Shown in pieces: positions 1 through 5,584 of a stretch of DNA of 7,726 nt (positions are counted from its first letter, which is position 1; every line of letters starts with the position of its first letter). Origin of the DNA: Atribacterota bacterium (GTDB lineage Bacteria; Atribacterota; Phoenicimicrobiia; Phoenicimicrobiales; Phoenicimicrobiaceae); the NCBI GenBank assembly GCA_030599445.1, contig JAUVOA010000064.1:1-7726 (forward strand), written 5' to 3'. The position numbers were made by a program, and so were the translations under genes. The notes beneath the pieces were generated by a model that had not been told where the DNA came from, made no database searches, and was given only the letters and a program-made list of their open reading frames with translations.

Positions 1-91
1 TAAAAAAATGCCTGGAATGTTATATCAAATGTTGAGACCTGACCCCCGATAGTAGTGATAACAGTAAATTATTGTAATTTTGTGAGTGGCT

Positions 92-134
92 ATTCTTACA
101 GAAAAAAAGGAGGTGAAGGGATTTCTTAAGTAAT
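92..134 (+). other. Orphan perfect Shine-Dalgarno in a possible stem-loop
   Basis: AAGGAGGTGA at 107-116 is a ten-base complement to the 3' end of 16S rRNA, stronger than any ribosome-binding site used by the genes in this window. No start codon follows at normal spacing; the overlapping GTG at 113 opens only six codons before TAA. The flanks can pair: 101-104 GAAA with 122-125 TTTC, A100 with T126, 95-98 CTTA with 127-130 TAAG, and 92-94 ATT with 132-134 AAT, leaving C99 and T131 bulged. This puts the SD in a loop of about 17 nt. The stem is AT-rich, so stability is uncertain. It may be a leader element or a relic of a lost gene start. Confidence 0.35.
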
Positions 135-175
135 TATAGAATAGAAGTTAATTCTAATGTTGCGACTAATTAATT

Positions 176-184
176 TGCTAAAAT
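176..184 (+). promoter_or_regulatory. Candidate extended -10 promoter for the liv operon
   Basis: TGCTAAAAT matches the extended -10 pattern TGnTATAAT at eight of nine positions if n is free (one mismatch in the hexamer). No good -35 lies 16-18 nt upstream, which extended -10 promoters can tolerate. Initiation would fall near 190, leaving a leader of about 40 nt before the livJ/K start at 230. In DNA this AT-rich such matches arise by chance, so the call is tentative. Confidence 0.3.
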
Positions 185-229
185 GATCTGTTTTTTTATG
201 TATTTTAAAATAATTAAAGGAGAATTAAA

Positions 230-1399
230 ATGAAAAGAATAAAATTATTGTTAGGTTTTAGCGTATTAGTACTGGTACTATGTATGGCTTCTTTAGGGGT
301 AATGGCTGCCGATAAACCACCGGTAGTTATCGGTTTGCAAGGACCTATAACTGGACCATATGCTGTTGAAGGTGAAATGGCTAAACAGTGTGTGGAAATT
401 GCTGCCCAAATGATTAATGAAAAGGGTGGAATTTTAGATGGTAGAATGATTGAAATTAGGGTAGCTGATGATGCTTGCCAGCCAAAAGCAGGTGCACTAG
501 CGGCAATGAAATTAATAACTCAAAAGGATATAGTTGCTGCCATTCAAACTTACGGTTCTTTTGTTGTTCTTCCCGCTTCTGATATATACGAAAAATTCCA
601 AAAAGTAAATATTGCTTATGGTGCAACTATTACCGATCTTACTGAAAGAGGGTTGAAATATTTTTTCCGTACTTGCGGAAGAACCGATACTCAAGCTAAA
701 TTTTTTGCAGATAAAGTTGTGCCTTACTTTGATGCTAAAAAAATTGCTATAATGAATAACAACACAAGCTTTTCCGTAGGGCTTGCTGAAGAGACCAGAG
801 AAGCATTACAATCAAGAATAGACGCTGGAGAAGTAGAAATAGTCTATTTTGATGCAATTAATCCAGAAGAAACTGATTTTACTGTACCTCTAACTAAACT
901 AAGAGAAACTAATCCAGATGTATTCTATTACACCGGTCATTTCCCGGAAGCAGGATTAATAATCCGACAGGCACGCGAAATTGGAATCGAAGCAATATTT
1001 GTAGGCGGAGATGCGGTAGTTAATGAAGATTTTATCAATATTGCTGGTATAGAATATGCCAAAGGTGTTTATCAAACTCAGGAAGCTTTAATTGAATATT
1101 TTACCAATCCTGAAGCAATGGCATTCAAAGAAGCCTATAAGGCGAAGTATAATACTCTTCCCTCCAGCCCCTGGTCAGTTTATGCTGCCGATGCTCTATG
1201 TGTATTAGCAGAAGCTATCGATAAATCTGGTTCCACCGATTCAGATGTTATTGCTGATTATCTGAGGAATAAGATGGATAAATTCCCCAGCATAACCGGT
1301 CCAGTAGGTTTTGATGAAATTGGTGACCGAGTAGGAAGCAGTATTAATCTTTATGTAGTAAACGAAGATGGAAGTTCCTCAATTTGCGATACTAAATAA
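230..1399 (+). CDS. livJ: Branched-chain amino acid ABC transporter substrate-binding protein (LivJ/LivK family)
   Basis: Solute-binding protein of a HAAT-type ABC transporter (type I periplasmic-binding fold, Leu/Ile/Val-binding family). It captures substrate outside the inner membrane and delivers it to LivHM. The 389 residues are a normal family length. Residues 1-26 form a signal peptide: Lys/Arg-rich start, hydrophobic core, and a VMA/A cleavage site after Ala26. Cys18 is preceded by Leu, so it is not a proper lipobox. The mature protein opens with VVIGLQGPITGPYA and carries the family motifs ADDACQPKAG (79-88) and LPASDIYE (114-121). Cys83 matches a disulphide Cys of E. coli LivJ, but the partner position is Gly109, so that bridge is absent. 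The start follows AAAGGAG (216-222) at 7 nt spacing. Substrate is inferred from family and operon; polar or aromatic amino acids or amides are possible. Confidence 0.9.
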   Translation: MKRIKLLLGFSVLVLVLCMASLGVMAADKPPVVIGLQGPITGPYAVEGEMAKQCVEIAAQMINEKGGILDGRMIEIRVADDACQPKAGALAAMKLITQKDIVAAIQTYGSFVVLPASDIYEKFQKVNIAYGATITDLTERGLKYFFRTCGRTDTQAKFFADKVVPYFDAKKIAIMNNNTSFSVGLAEETREALQSRIDAGEVEIVYFDAINPEETDFTVPLTKLRETNPDVFYYTGHFPEAGLIIRQAREIGIEAIFVGGDAVVNEDFINIAGIEYAKGVYQTQEALIEYFTNPEAMAFKEAYKAKYNTLPSSPWSVYAADALCVLAEAIDKSGSTDSDVIADYLRNKMDKFPSITGPVGFDEIGDRVGSSINLYVVNEDGSSSICDTK

Positions 1400-1419
1400 A
1401 AGCGAGGTAAGATACGAAG

Positions 1420-2331
1420 ATGAAAATTATTTTAGAGCAGTTACTTAACGGATTGACCATAGGTTCATTTTATGCTCTTATTGCTCTTGGTTATTCTATG
1501 GTATATGGGGTAATGAAGTTGATTAATTTTGCGCATGGAGATTTATTTGCCCTGGGTTCTTACCTTGGATTTACCCTTCTCGTATCAGGCTCTGCCTATG
1601 CTACCGTTACCTTTGGTATATGGGGCGGCATGATTGCGGCTATGTTAATAGCCGCAATCGGCATAGGAATTGCCGGTACTTTAATAGAGCGAATTGCCTA
1701 TCGTCCAATATACCCAGCTGGCCGTCTTCCTGCAGTAGTATCAGCATTAGGTGCTTCAATTGTTATACAAAATGGGATAATGGTTATTTGGGGGCCGCGC
1801 CCGCAAGCTTACTCATCACAGGTTGTCCCTTCGGTTATTTTAAATATAGGGGGGATTAAAATTACTTTAATGCAGATAGTAGTTTTAATTATTTCCTTTA
1901 TTCTTATGGGACTTTTGTTTTATATTATTCAAAAAACGACATTTGGTGCCGCTATCCGTGCTTGTGCTTTGGATAGAGACACTGCCGCTTTAATGGGGAT
2001 AAACATTGAAACAATTATATTTTTTATATTTGCTTTAGGCCCTGCTTTAGGAGGAATGGCGGGAGTAATGGTAGGTATGTATTATAGAAAGATTAGTTTT
2101 ACTATGGGATGGAACTATGGATTAAAAGCCTTTACTGCTACTATTCTGGGAGGCATTGGCAATATCCCGGGAGCAATGATTGGTGGGCTTCTTTTAGGGA
2201 TATTGGAAATGTTAGGTTCTGTTTACATTTCTACTGCCTATAAGGATGTGTTTGTATTTATAATTTTAATATTAGTATTAATTTTTCGTCCTACAGGTCT
2301 TTTGGGTGAAAAAATTGCAGAAAAAGTATAA
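1420..2331 (+). CDS. livH: Branched-chain amino acid ABC transporter permease LivH
   Basis: Inner-membrane permease that pairs with LivM to form the translocation pore. The 303 residues match the LivH family and consist mostly of hydrophobic segments, about eight by eye. Hallmarks in order: GLTIGSFYALIALGYSMVYG (11-30), INFAHGD (35-41), the cytoplasmic coupling loop around 178-195 (IRACALDRDTAALMGIN), a glycine-rich LGGIGNIPGAMIGG segment (243-256), and a C-terminal RPTGLLG (290-296). The start lies 20 nt after the livJ stop. Its ribosome-binding site GAGGT (1404-1408) is rather far from the ATG, about 11 nt, so translation may be modest or partly coupled. It lies between the binding protein and livM, as expected for a liv operon. 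Confidence 0.93.
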   Translation: MKIILEQLLNGLTIGSFYALIALGYSMVYGVMKLINFAHGDLFALGSYLGFTLLVSGSAYATVTFGIWGGMIAAMLIAAIGIGIAGTLIERIAYRPIYPAGRLPAVVSALGASIVIQNGIMVIWGPRPQAYSSQVVPSVILNIGGIKITLMQIVVLIISFILMGLLFYIIQKTTFGAAIRACALDRDTAALMGINIETIIFFIFALGPALGGMAGVMVGMYYRKISFTMGWNYGLKAFTATILGGIGNIPGAMIGGLLLGILEMLGSVYISTAYKDVFVFIILILVLIFRPTGLLGEKIAEKV

Positions 2332-2343
2332 AGGGGCGAAAAA

Positions 2344-3342
2344 ATGAAATTAAACAAAAATGTAAACCAAAAAAACAGTATATTTAAAAATTGGCTGGTT
2401 ATCTTAGTAGCAATTTTATTTATAATATTACCTTTTATAATAAATGCTTATTGGGTAGATGTCTTATTTTTTTTCGGAGTCTATGCTCTCTTAGGACTTA
2501 GCTTAAATATTGTTTTGGGAGAAGTAGGGCTTTTTGATTTAGGACATATGGGATTTATGGCTATTGGAGCTTACACTACAGCAATTCTTAATACCACATT
2601 TGGAATTCCTATAATTATTTTACTGCCAGTAAGTGCAATTTCGGCAGGTGCCTTTGCCTGGTTAGTCTGTTCTCCAATCATCCATTTAAGAGGGGATTAT
2701 CTGTGTATCGTAACTATCGGAATGGGTGAAATTGTACGGCTTACTTTGAATAACAATCCATTTGGAATAACCGGTGGTTCAAATGGAGTCTACGGAATCG
2801 ATTTTCCTTCATTTGGTAGTATTTTTGTAGTTGATAATTCTACTAAATTTTATTATTACATATGGTTAATAGTCGGACTAACCATCATCGGGTTGGTTAA
2901 TTTACAGCGTTCACGAATTGGTAGAGCCTGGAATTGTATTCGAGAAGATGAAATAGCTGCTGAATCGACCGGAATTGATGTCAGATACTATAAATTATTG
3001 GCTTTTGTTTTAGGAGCAGGTTTAGCCGGGGTAGCGGGTAATATTTATGCGAGCAAATTAATGATAGTATCTCCGGAGAGTTTTAGTTTTATGGAATCCT
3101 GTATGCTCTTCTGCATCGTATTAATCGGAGGAATGGGTTCTATACCCGGCGTTTTAATCGGTGCTGCCGCCATCAGTCTTTTCCCAGAGGTGTTTCGTGC
3201 TTTTGCTCAGTACCGAATGTTAATATTTGGAGTAGCAATGGTGATTATGATGATCTTTAGACCCGGTGGTATCTGGCCCAGAAAAAGGGGAGCTTTCGAA
3301 TTTAAGCCACTTTTAATGAAAGCAGGAGAAGAAAATGGCTAA
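2344..3342 (+). CDS. livM: Branched-chain amino acid ABC transporter permease LivM
   Basis: Second membrane subunit of the Liv permease, partner of LivH. The 332 residues fall within the LivM range. After a short basic N-terminus come a hydrophobic segment (17-34) and then LivM signatures: SLNIVLGEVGLFDLGHMGFM (53-72), LRGDYLCIVTIGMGEIVRL (115-133), NPFGITGGSNGV (138-149), the coupling loop GRAWNCIREDEIAAESTGI (193-211), GGMGSIPGVLIG (262-273), and RPGGIWP (306-312). The GEVGLFDLGH segment departs from the usual GY.G..SLGH form but keeps the Gly and His. Start: AAGGGG (2331-2336) at 7 nt spacing, 12 nt after livH. Its last eight bases overlap the start of livG, which suggests translational coupling. 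Confidence 0.93.
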   Translation: MKLNKNVNQKNSIFKNWLVILVAILFIILPFIINAYWVDVLFFFGVYALLGLSLNIVLGEVGLFDLGHMGFMAIGAYTTAILNTTFGIPIIILLPVSAISAGAFAWLVCSPIIHLRGDYLCIVTIGMGEIVRLTLNNNPFGITGGSNGVYGIDFPSFGSIFVVDNSTKFYYYIWLIVGLTIIGLVNLQRSRIGRAWNCIREDEIAAESTGIDVRYYKLLAFVLGAGLAGVAGNIYASKLMIVSPESFSFMESCMLFCIVLIGGMGSIPGVLIGAAAISLFPEVFRAFAQYRMLIFGVAMVIMMIFRPGGIWPRKRGAFEFKPLLMKAGEENG

Positions 3343-4183
3343 AGAAAATAATAATATGGAAACAATAATAAGAACCAAGCAAGAAAACGAAGGAAAAAAT
3401 AAAATTAACAAAGTTGTTTTACAAACCGATAAACTTACTAAAAAATTCGGTGGTTTAATCGCGGTAAATAATTTTGATCTTAAAGTAAGTCAAGGAGAAA
3501 TCAGTAGTCTGATAGGCCCTAACGGAGCAGGAAAAACTACCGTTTTTAACGTAGTTACCGGTATATATAAAGCTGATGGTGGAAAGGTTCTTTTCAAAGG
3601 GGAAGACCTTGCGGGCAAAAAGCCCCATCAGATTATAAAAAAGGGGATTGCACGAACTTTTCAAAACATTAGGCTTTTTTCTAACATGACCTGTCTGGAG
3701 AATGTTATGGCCGGCCAGCACTGCCGCAGTAAGGAAGGAACCTGGTCTTCTGTTTTACAAACTCCCGGGCAAAAAAAAGAAGAATTAGAAATTAAGAAAA
3801 ATGCCGAAAACCGCCTTAAACAGGTTGGATTATGGAAATGGCGAGATGAATTAGCAAAGAATATTGCTTATGGTAATCAAAGAATGTTAGAAATTGGTCG
3901 AGCCTTGGCTACCAATCCAGATTTATTAGTTTTGGACGAACCAAGCAGCGGTCTAAATGATAAAGAATCTGAAGACCTGATGGACTTTCTTAAAGAAATA
4001 ATAAAAGATAACTTAACTATTTTACTTATTGAACACGATATGAATGTAGTAATGGGAATTTCTCATTGGGTTACAGTAATGGACGAAGGCAAAAAAATTG
4101 CTGAGGGTTTACCCGAAGAAGTATATAGTAATCCTCAAGTAATTGAAGCTTACTTAGGCAAAGACGAAGAGGAGGAAGAATAG
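3335..4183 (+). CDS. livG: Branched-chain amino acid ABC transporter ATP-binding protein LivG
   Basis: Cytoplasmic ATPase subunit that acts with LivF to drive LivHM. Motifs in the 282 residues: Walker A GPNGAGKTT (61-69), Q-loop Gln110 in RTFQNIRLF, a degenerate LivG-type signature AYGNQRMLEIGRALA (178-192), Walker B LLVLDEP (197-203) with Asp201 and Glu202, and switch His234 in LLIEHD. It therefore looks catalytically complete. The first 28 or so residues form a charged, Asn/Lys/Glu-rich extension before the usual LivG start; Met8 is an alternative start. I keep 3335 because GGAG (3324-3327) is well placed and the start overlaps the livM stop by 8 nt. The C-terminus ends in an acidic Asp-Glu5 tail whose codons also supply the GGAGG ribosome-binding site of livF. 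Confidence 0.94.
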   Translation: MAKENNNMETIIRTKQENEGKNKINKVVLQTDKLTKKFGGLIAVNNFDLKVSQGEISSLIGPNGAGKTTVFNVVTGIYKADGGKVLFKGEDLAGKKPHQIIKKGIARTFQNIRLFSNMTCLENVMAGQHCRSKEGTWSSVLQTPGQKKEELEIKKNAENRLKQVGLWKWRDELAKNIAYGNQRMLEIGRALATNPDLLVLDEPSSGLNDKESEDLMDFLKEIIKDNLTILLIEHDMNVVMGISHWVTVMDEGKKIAEGLPEEVYSNPQVIEAYLGKDEEEEE

Positions 4184-4187
4184 TAAT

Positions 4188-4925
4188 ATGTCTACATTAT
4201 TAAAAGTAGAAGATTTAAAAATATTTTATGGTTCTATTGAAGCTCTTAAAGGAATTTCCTTAGAAGTAAAAGAAGGTGAAATAGTTACAGTATTGGGAGC
4301 AAATGGGGCTGGAAAAAGCACTCTTTTAAGGGCTATCTCCGGATTATTACCCATTCGCAGCGGAAAGATTAAATTAGATAACCAAGAACTTAACAATGTT
4401 AAGGCATTCAAAATAGTTATGGGGGGTATTTCGCACGTACCCGAGGGTCGAAAAGTATTTGTAACTCTTACAGTCGATGAAAATCTTAATTTGGGTGCAT
4501 ATACTCGAAGAAAGGACAAAAAGTATATTAAAGAATCTAAAGAAAGGGTTTATGATTTATTTCCTATTCTCAAAGCGCGGCGTAATCAATTATCCGGAAC
4601 ATTATCAGGTGGTGAACAGCAAATGTTAGCAATGGGAAGAGGTTTAATGAGCACCCCCCGTATCTTGCTTCTGGATGAACCTTCCCTGGGTTTGGCTCCT
4701 TTATTAGTAAAACAAATTTTCCAAATTATCCGTGAAATTAATGATCAAGGCATATCAATATTATTAGTAGAACAAAACGCCCGCAAAGCATTAAGTATCG
4801 CTGACAGGGGATATGTGCTGGAAACCGGGAATATTACTATTAGCGGATTAGCTTCCGATTTAAAGAGCAATAAAAAAGTCCAGGAAGCCTACCTGGGAGG
4901 CGCTGCCCTTAAGAAGAGGAAATAA
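4188..4925 (+). CDS. livF: Branched-chain amino acid ABC transporter ATP-binding protein LivF
   Basis: Second ATPase subunit of the Liv transporter, normally pairing with LivG. The 245 residues are slightly longer than many LivF proteins because of a basic LKKRK tail. Motifs: Walker A GANGAGKST (37-45), the LivF-typical SHVPEGRKVF segment (82-91) in the Q-loop region, signature LSGGEQQMLAMGRGLM (139-154), and Walker B ILLLDEPSLGLAP (159-171) with Asp163 and Glu164. The H-loop reads LLVEQNA, with Gln196 instead of His, which is usual in LivF and not a defect. The gene starts 4 nt after livG, using GGAGG (4171-4175) inside the livG tail. It is the last gene of the operon; 659 non-coding bases follow. 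Confidence 0.94.
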   Translation: MSTLLKVEDLKIFYGSIEALKGISLEVKEGEIVTVLGANGAGKSTLLRAISGLLPIRSGKIKLDNQELNNVKAFKIVMGGISHVPEGRKVFVTLTVDENLNLGAYTRRKDKKYIKESKERVYDLFPILKARRNQLSGTLSGGEQQMLAMGRGLMSTPRILLLDEPSLGLAPLLVKQIFQIIREINDQGISILLVEQNARKALSIADRGYVLETGNITISGLASDLKSNKKVQEAYLGGAALKKRK

Positions 4926-4931
4926 AGTAAT

Positions 4932-4979
4932 TAGCGTGGAGCGTTTAGCGTGTAGTAAGTTAGTATTGCGTATCGCGTT
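4932..4979. repeat. Degenerate GCGTA-type repeat block, left copy
   Basis: TAGCGT occurs twice within this block, followed by TATTGCGTATCGCG. GTATTGCGTATCG (4964-4976) is the exact reverse complement of 5329-5341. AGCGTTTAGCGT (4940-4951) is the exact reverse complement of 5523-5534. The block is therefore an inverted relative of repeat material about 360-580 bases downstream. Its G+C content stands out from the AT-rich surroundings. Confidence 0.6.
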
Positions 4980-4980
4980 A

Positions 4981-4998
4981 TAGTTAACCGGTTACCTA
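4981..4998. other. Near-palindrome around TAACCGGTTA
   Basis: The ten bases 4985-4994 are perfectly self-complementary. Three more complementary bases lie on each side (TAG at 4981-4983, CTA at 4996-4998), separated from the core by one mismatched pair. It could be a dimeric regulator's operator or the remains of a repeat end. It lies 55 bases after livF and far from the next start, so an operator role for livF is unlikely. Confidence 0.3.
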
Positions 4999-5054
4999 GT
5001 TTGCCAGTTAAGTTATCCGATATTCATTTCTTCAATCAATACGCGATATGAATA

Positions 5055-5100
5055 TATTAGTGTAAAATTAATTTAATTAGGGTAAAAAAATAAAGAAAAA
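5055..5100. repeat. AT-rich duplicated module, copy 1
   Basis: The 19 bases TATTAGTGTAAAATTAATT (5055-5073) recur exactly at 5228-5246. About 14 bases further on, AAATAAAGAAAAA (5088-5100) recurs at 5257-5269. Two exact matches in the same order with similar spacing (33 and 29 bases between their starts) point to one duplicated element rather than chance in AT-rich DNA. The two copies flank the hairpin at 5120-5175. Confidence 0.6.
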
Positions 5101-5119
5101 AATGATTCTATAAGCTTTA

Positions 5120-5175
5120 AAAAAACCATAGATTGTAATATAAATTGTTTATATTCAATACATCTATGGTTTTTT
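5120..5175 (+). terminator. Long stem-loop with T-run, probable liv operon terminator
   Basis: Bases 5120-5133 (AAAAAACCATAGAT) pair perfectly with 5162-5175, a 14-bp stem ending in six T. Inside it, AATATAAA (5137-5144) pairs with TTTATATT (5148-5155), making a second 8-bp stem with a three-base loop. The A-run on one side and T-run on the other would allow termination in either direction. It lies 194 bases after livF, farther than usual, and the stem is AT-rich. A non-coding RNA or a small mobile-element remnant is therefore also possible. Confidence 0.5.
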
Positions 5176-5227
5176 GCTTATAAAAGAAAATTATTTTTAG
5201 AAAACATTATGTTTTACAATAAATCAT

Positions 5228-5269
5228 TATTAGTGTAAAATTAATTGTGCATAGTTAAATAAAGAAAAA
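5228..5269. repeat. AT-rich duplicated module, copy 2
   Basis: This is the second copy of the module at 5055-5100: a 19-base exact match (5228-5246) followed by a 13-base exact match (5257-5269). The segment between the two matches differs and is four bases shorter. The orientation is the same as in copy 1. Confidence 0.6.
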
Positions 5270-5310
5270 TAGTTGTCGTTATTGTTTTTTCTGGGTCTTT
5301 TCTCCTTCTT

Positions 5311-5347
5311 TACTCGATACGCGATACTCGATACGCAATACGAATAC
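5311..5347. repeat. 14-bp tandem repeat TACTCGATACGCRA
   Basis: TACTCGATACGCGA (5311-5324) is followed directly by TACTCGATACGCAA (5325-5338), 13 of 14 bases identical, then by a partial TACGAATAC unit. Part of it (5329-5341) is an exact inverted copy of 4964-4976, and ATACGCGATA-like sequence recurs at 5039-5048. This appears to be a small family of degenerate intergenic repeats. Two units are too few, and without spacers, for a CRISPR array. Confidence 0.65.
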
Positions 5348-5456
5348 AAAATCATTGAAAAATATTGTTATTTTTGATATATTAAGCTTAAAATAGTATT
5401 TCGTATTTCGTTTTAAATTTTTAGTTTAAGATGAAAGTAATTAATATATTAAACAG

Positions 5457-5483
5457 TATAATATTTACACTATATGCTATTAT
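5457..5483 (+). promoter_or_regulatory. Candidate -10 elements upstream of phoU
   Basis: TATAAT at 5457-5462 is a perfect -10 hexamer, and TGCTATTAT at 5475-5483 matches an extended -10. Neither has a clear -35 at 16-18 nt. Either would give a phoU leader of about 95-120 nt before the ATG at 5585 and would place transcription initiation at or after the in-frame ATG at 5474. That argues against the long form of PhoU. In such AT-rich sequence the matches are only suggestive. Confidence 0.35.
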
Positions 5484-5488
5484 TATAT

Positions 5489-5560
5489 ACTAACGACAAT
5501 TCACTAACGACTGGATTTCTATACGCTAAACGCTACACACTATACTGTTTACGAGATACG
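5489..5560. repeat. Repeat block in the phoU leader
   Basis: ACTAACGAC occurs at 5489-5497 and again at 5503-5511, exactly 14 bases apart, the same period as the tandem repeat at 5311. The second copy extends to TTCACTAACGACT (5500-5512), which recurs exactly at 7043-7055 across the yggS stop codon. ACGCTAAACGCT (5523-5534) is the inverted match of 4940-4951. Similar GAGATACGA sequence follows near 5552-5560. Confidence 0.5.
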
Positions 5561-5570
5561 AAAAAATATA

Positions 5571-5575
5571 GAGGA
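5571..5575 (+). promoter_or_regulatory. Ribosome-binding site that sets the phoU start
   Basis: GAGGA lies 9 nt before the ATG at 5585. No comparable site precedes the in-frame ATG at 5474. Translation from 5474 would add 37 residues derived from repeat DNA and unlike PhoU. The start is therefore placed at 5585. Confidence 0.75.
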
Positions 5576-5584
5576 CAAAAAATT

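Larger units (their letters stand above)
1..229. other. Gene-free leader upstream of the liv operon
   Basis: No reading frame here resembles a gene, and stops occur in all forward frames (for example the run of TAG and TGA around 50-60). It holds a short motif, GAGACCTGACCCC at 34-46, an orphan Shine-Dalgarno sequence at 107-116, and a candidate promoter at 176-184. The motif at 34-46 looks like G/C-rich ends I associate with small REP-type repeats in environmental genomes, but I cannot confirm this from one copy. The window probably starts in an intergenic region after an unseen upstream gene. Confidence 0.6.
4926..5584. other. Non-coding, repeat-rich region between livF and phoU
   Basis: This 659-base stretch has no convincing gene on either strand. 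It contains, in order: a GCG-rich repeat block (4932-4979), a near-palindrome centred on TAACCGGTTA (4985-4994), an inverted pair ATATTCAT/ATGAATAT (5020-5027 and 5048-5055), the first copy of an AT-rich module (5055-5100), a long hairpin (5120-5175), a 15-bp palindrome AAAACATTATGTTTT (5201-5215), the second module copy (5228-5269), a 14-bp tandem repeat (5311-5338), a perfect TATTTCG doublet (5397-5410), candidate phoU promoters (5457-5483), and a further repeat block (5489-5560). The methionine at 5474 that would extend phoU upstream lies inside this material. Confidence 0.75.

Noticed and set aside
34..46. GAGACCTGACCCC as the end of a REP-type mobile element
   Set aside because: Only one copy is present, with no inverted partner or transposase in view, so it stays a passing resemblance.
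230..310. Lipoprotein signal peptide at Cys18 of the binding protein
   Set aside because: The residue before Cys is Leu, which does not fit the lipobox; VMA/A at residues 24-27 is a better type I cleavage site.
512..694. Minus-strand reading frame inside livJ, and similar ones in livG, livF and yggS
   Set aside because: They mirror clear genes, have no ribosome-binding sites or recognisable motifs, and overlap strongly supported coding sequence.
1620..1859. 79-codon overlapping frame inside livH
   Set aside because: It is rich in Cys, Asn and Arg with no family likeness, and lies fully within a conserved permease gene.
5311..5347. Possible CRISPR array
   Set aside because: Only two directly adjacent 14-bp units, no spacers, and no cas genes.
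5358..5375. AAAAATA/TATTTTT hairpin as a terminator before phoU
   Set aside because: All-AT stem of seven pairs with no following T-run; expected by chance in this AT-rich DNA.
5474..5584. 37-residue N-terminal extension of PhoU from the ATG at 5474
   Set aside because: It lacks a ribosome-binding site, overlaps a candidate -10 element, is made of repeat DNA, and has no PhoU similarity. The ATG at 5585 has GAGGA and gives a normal length.
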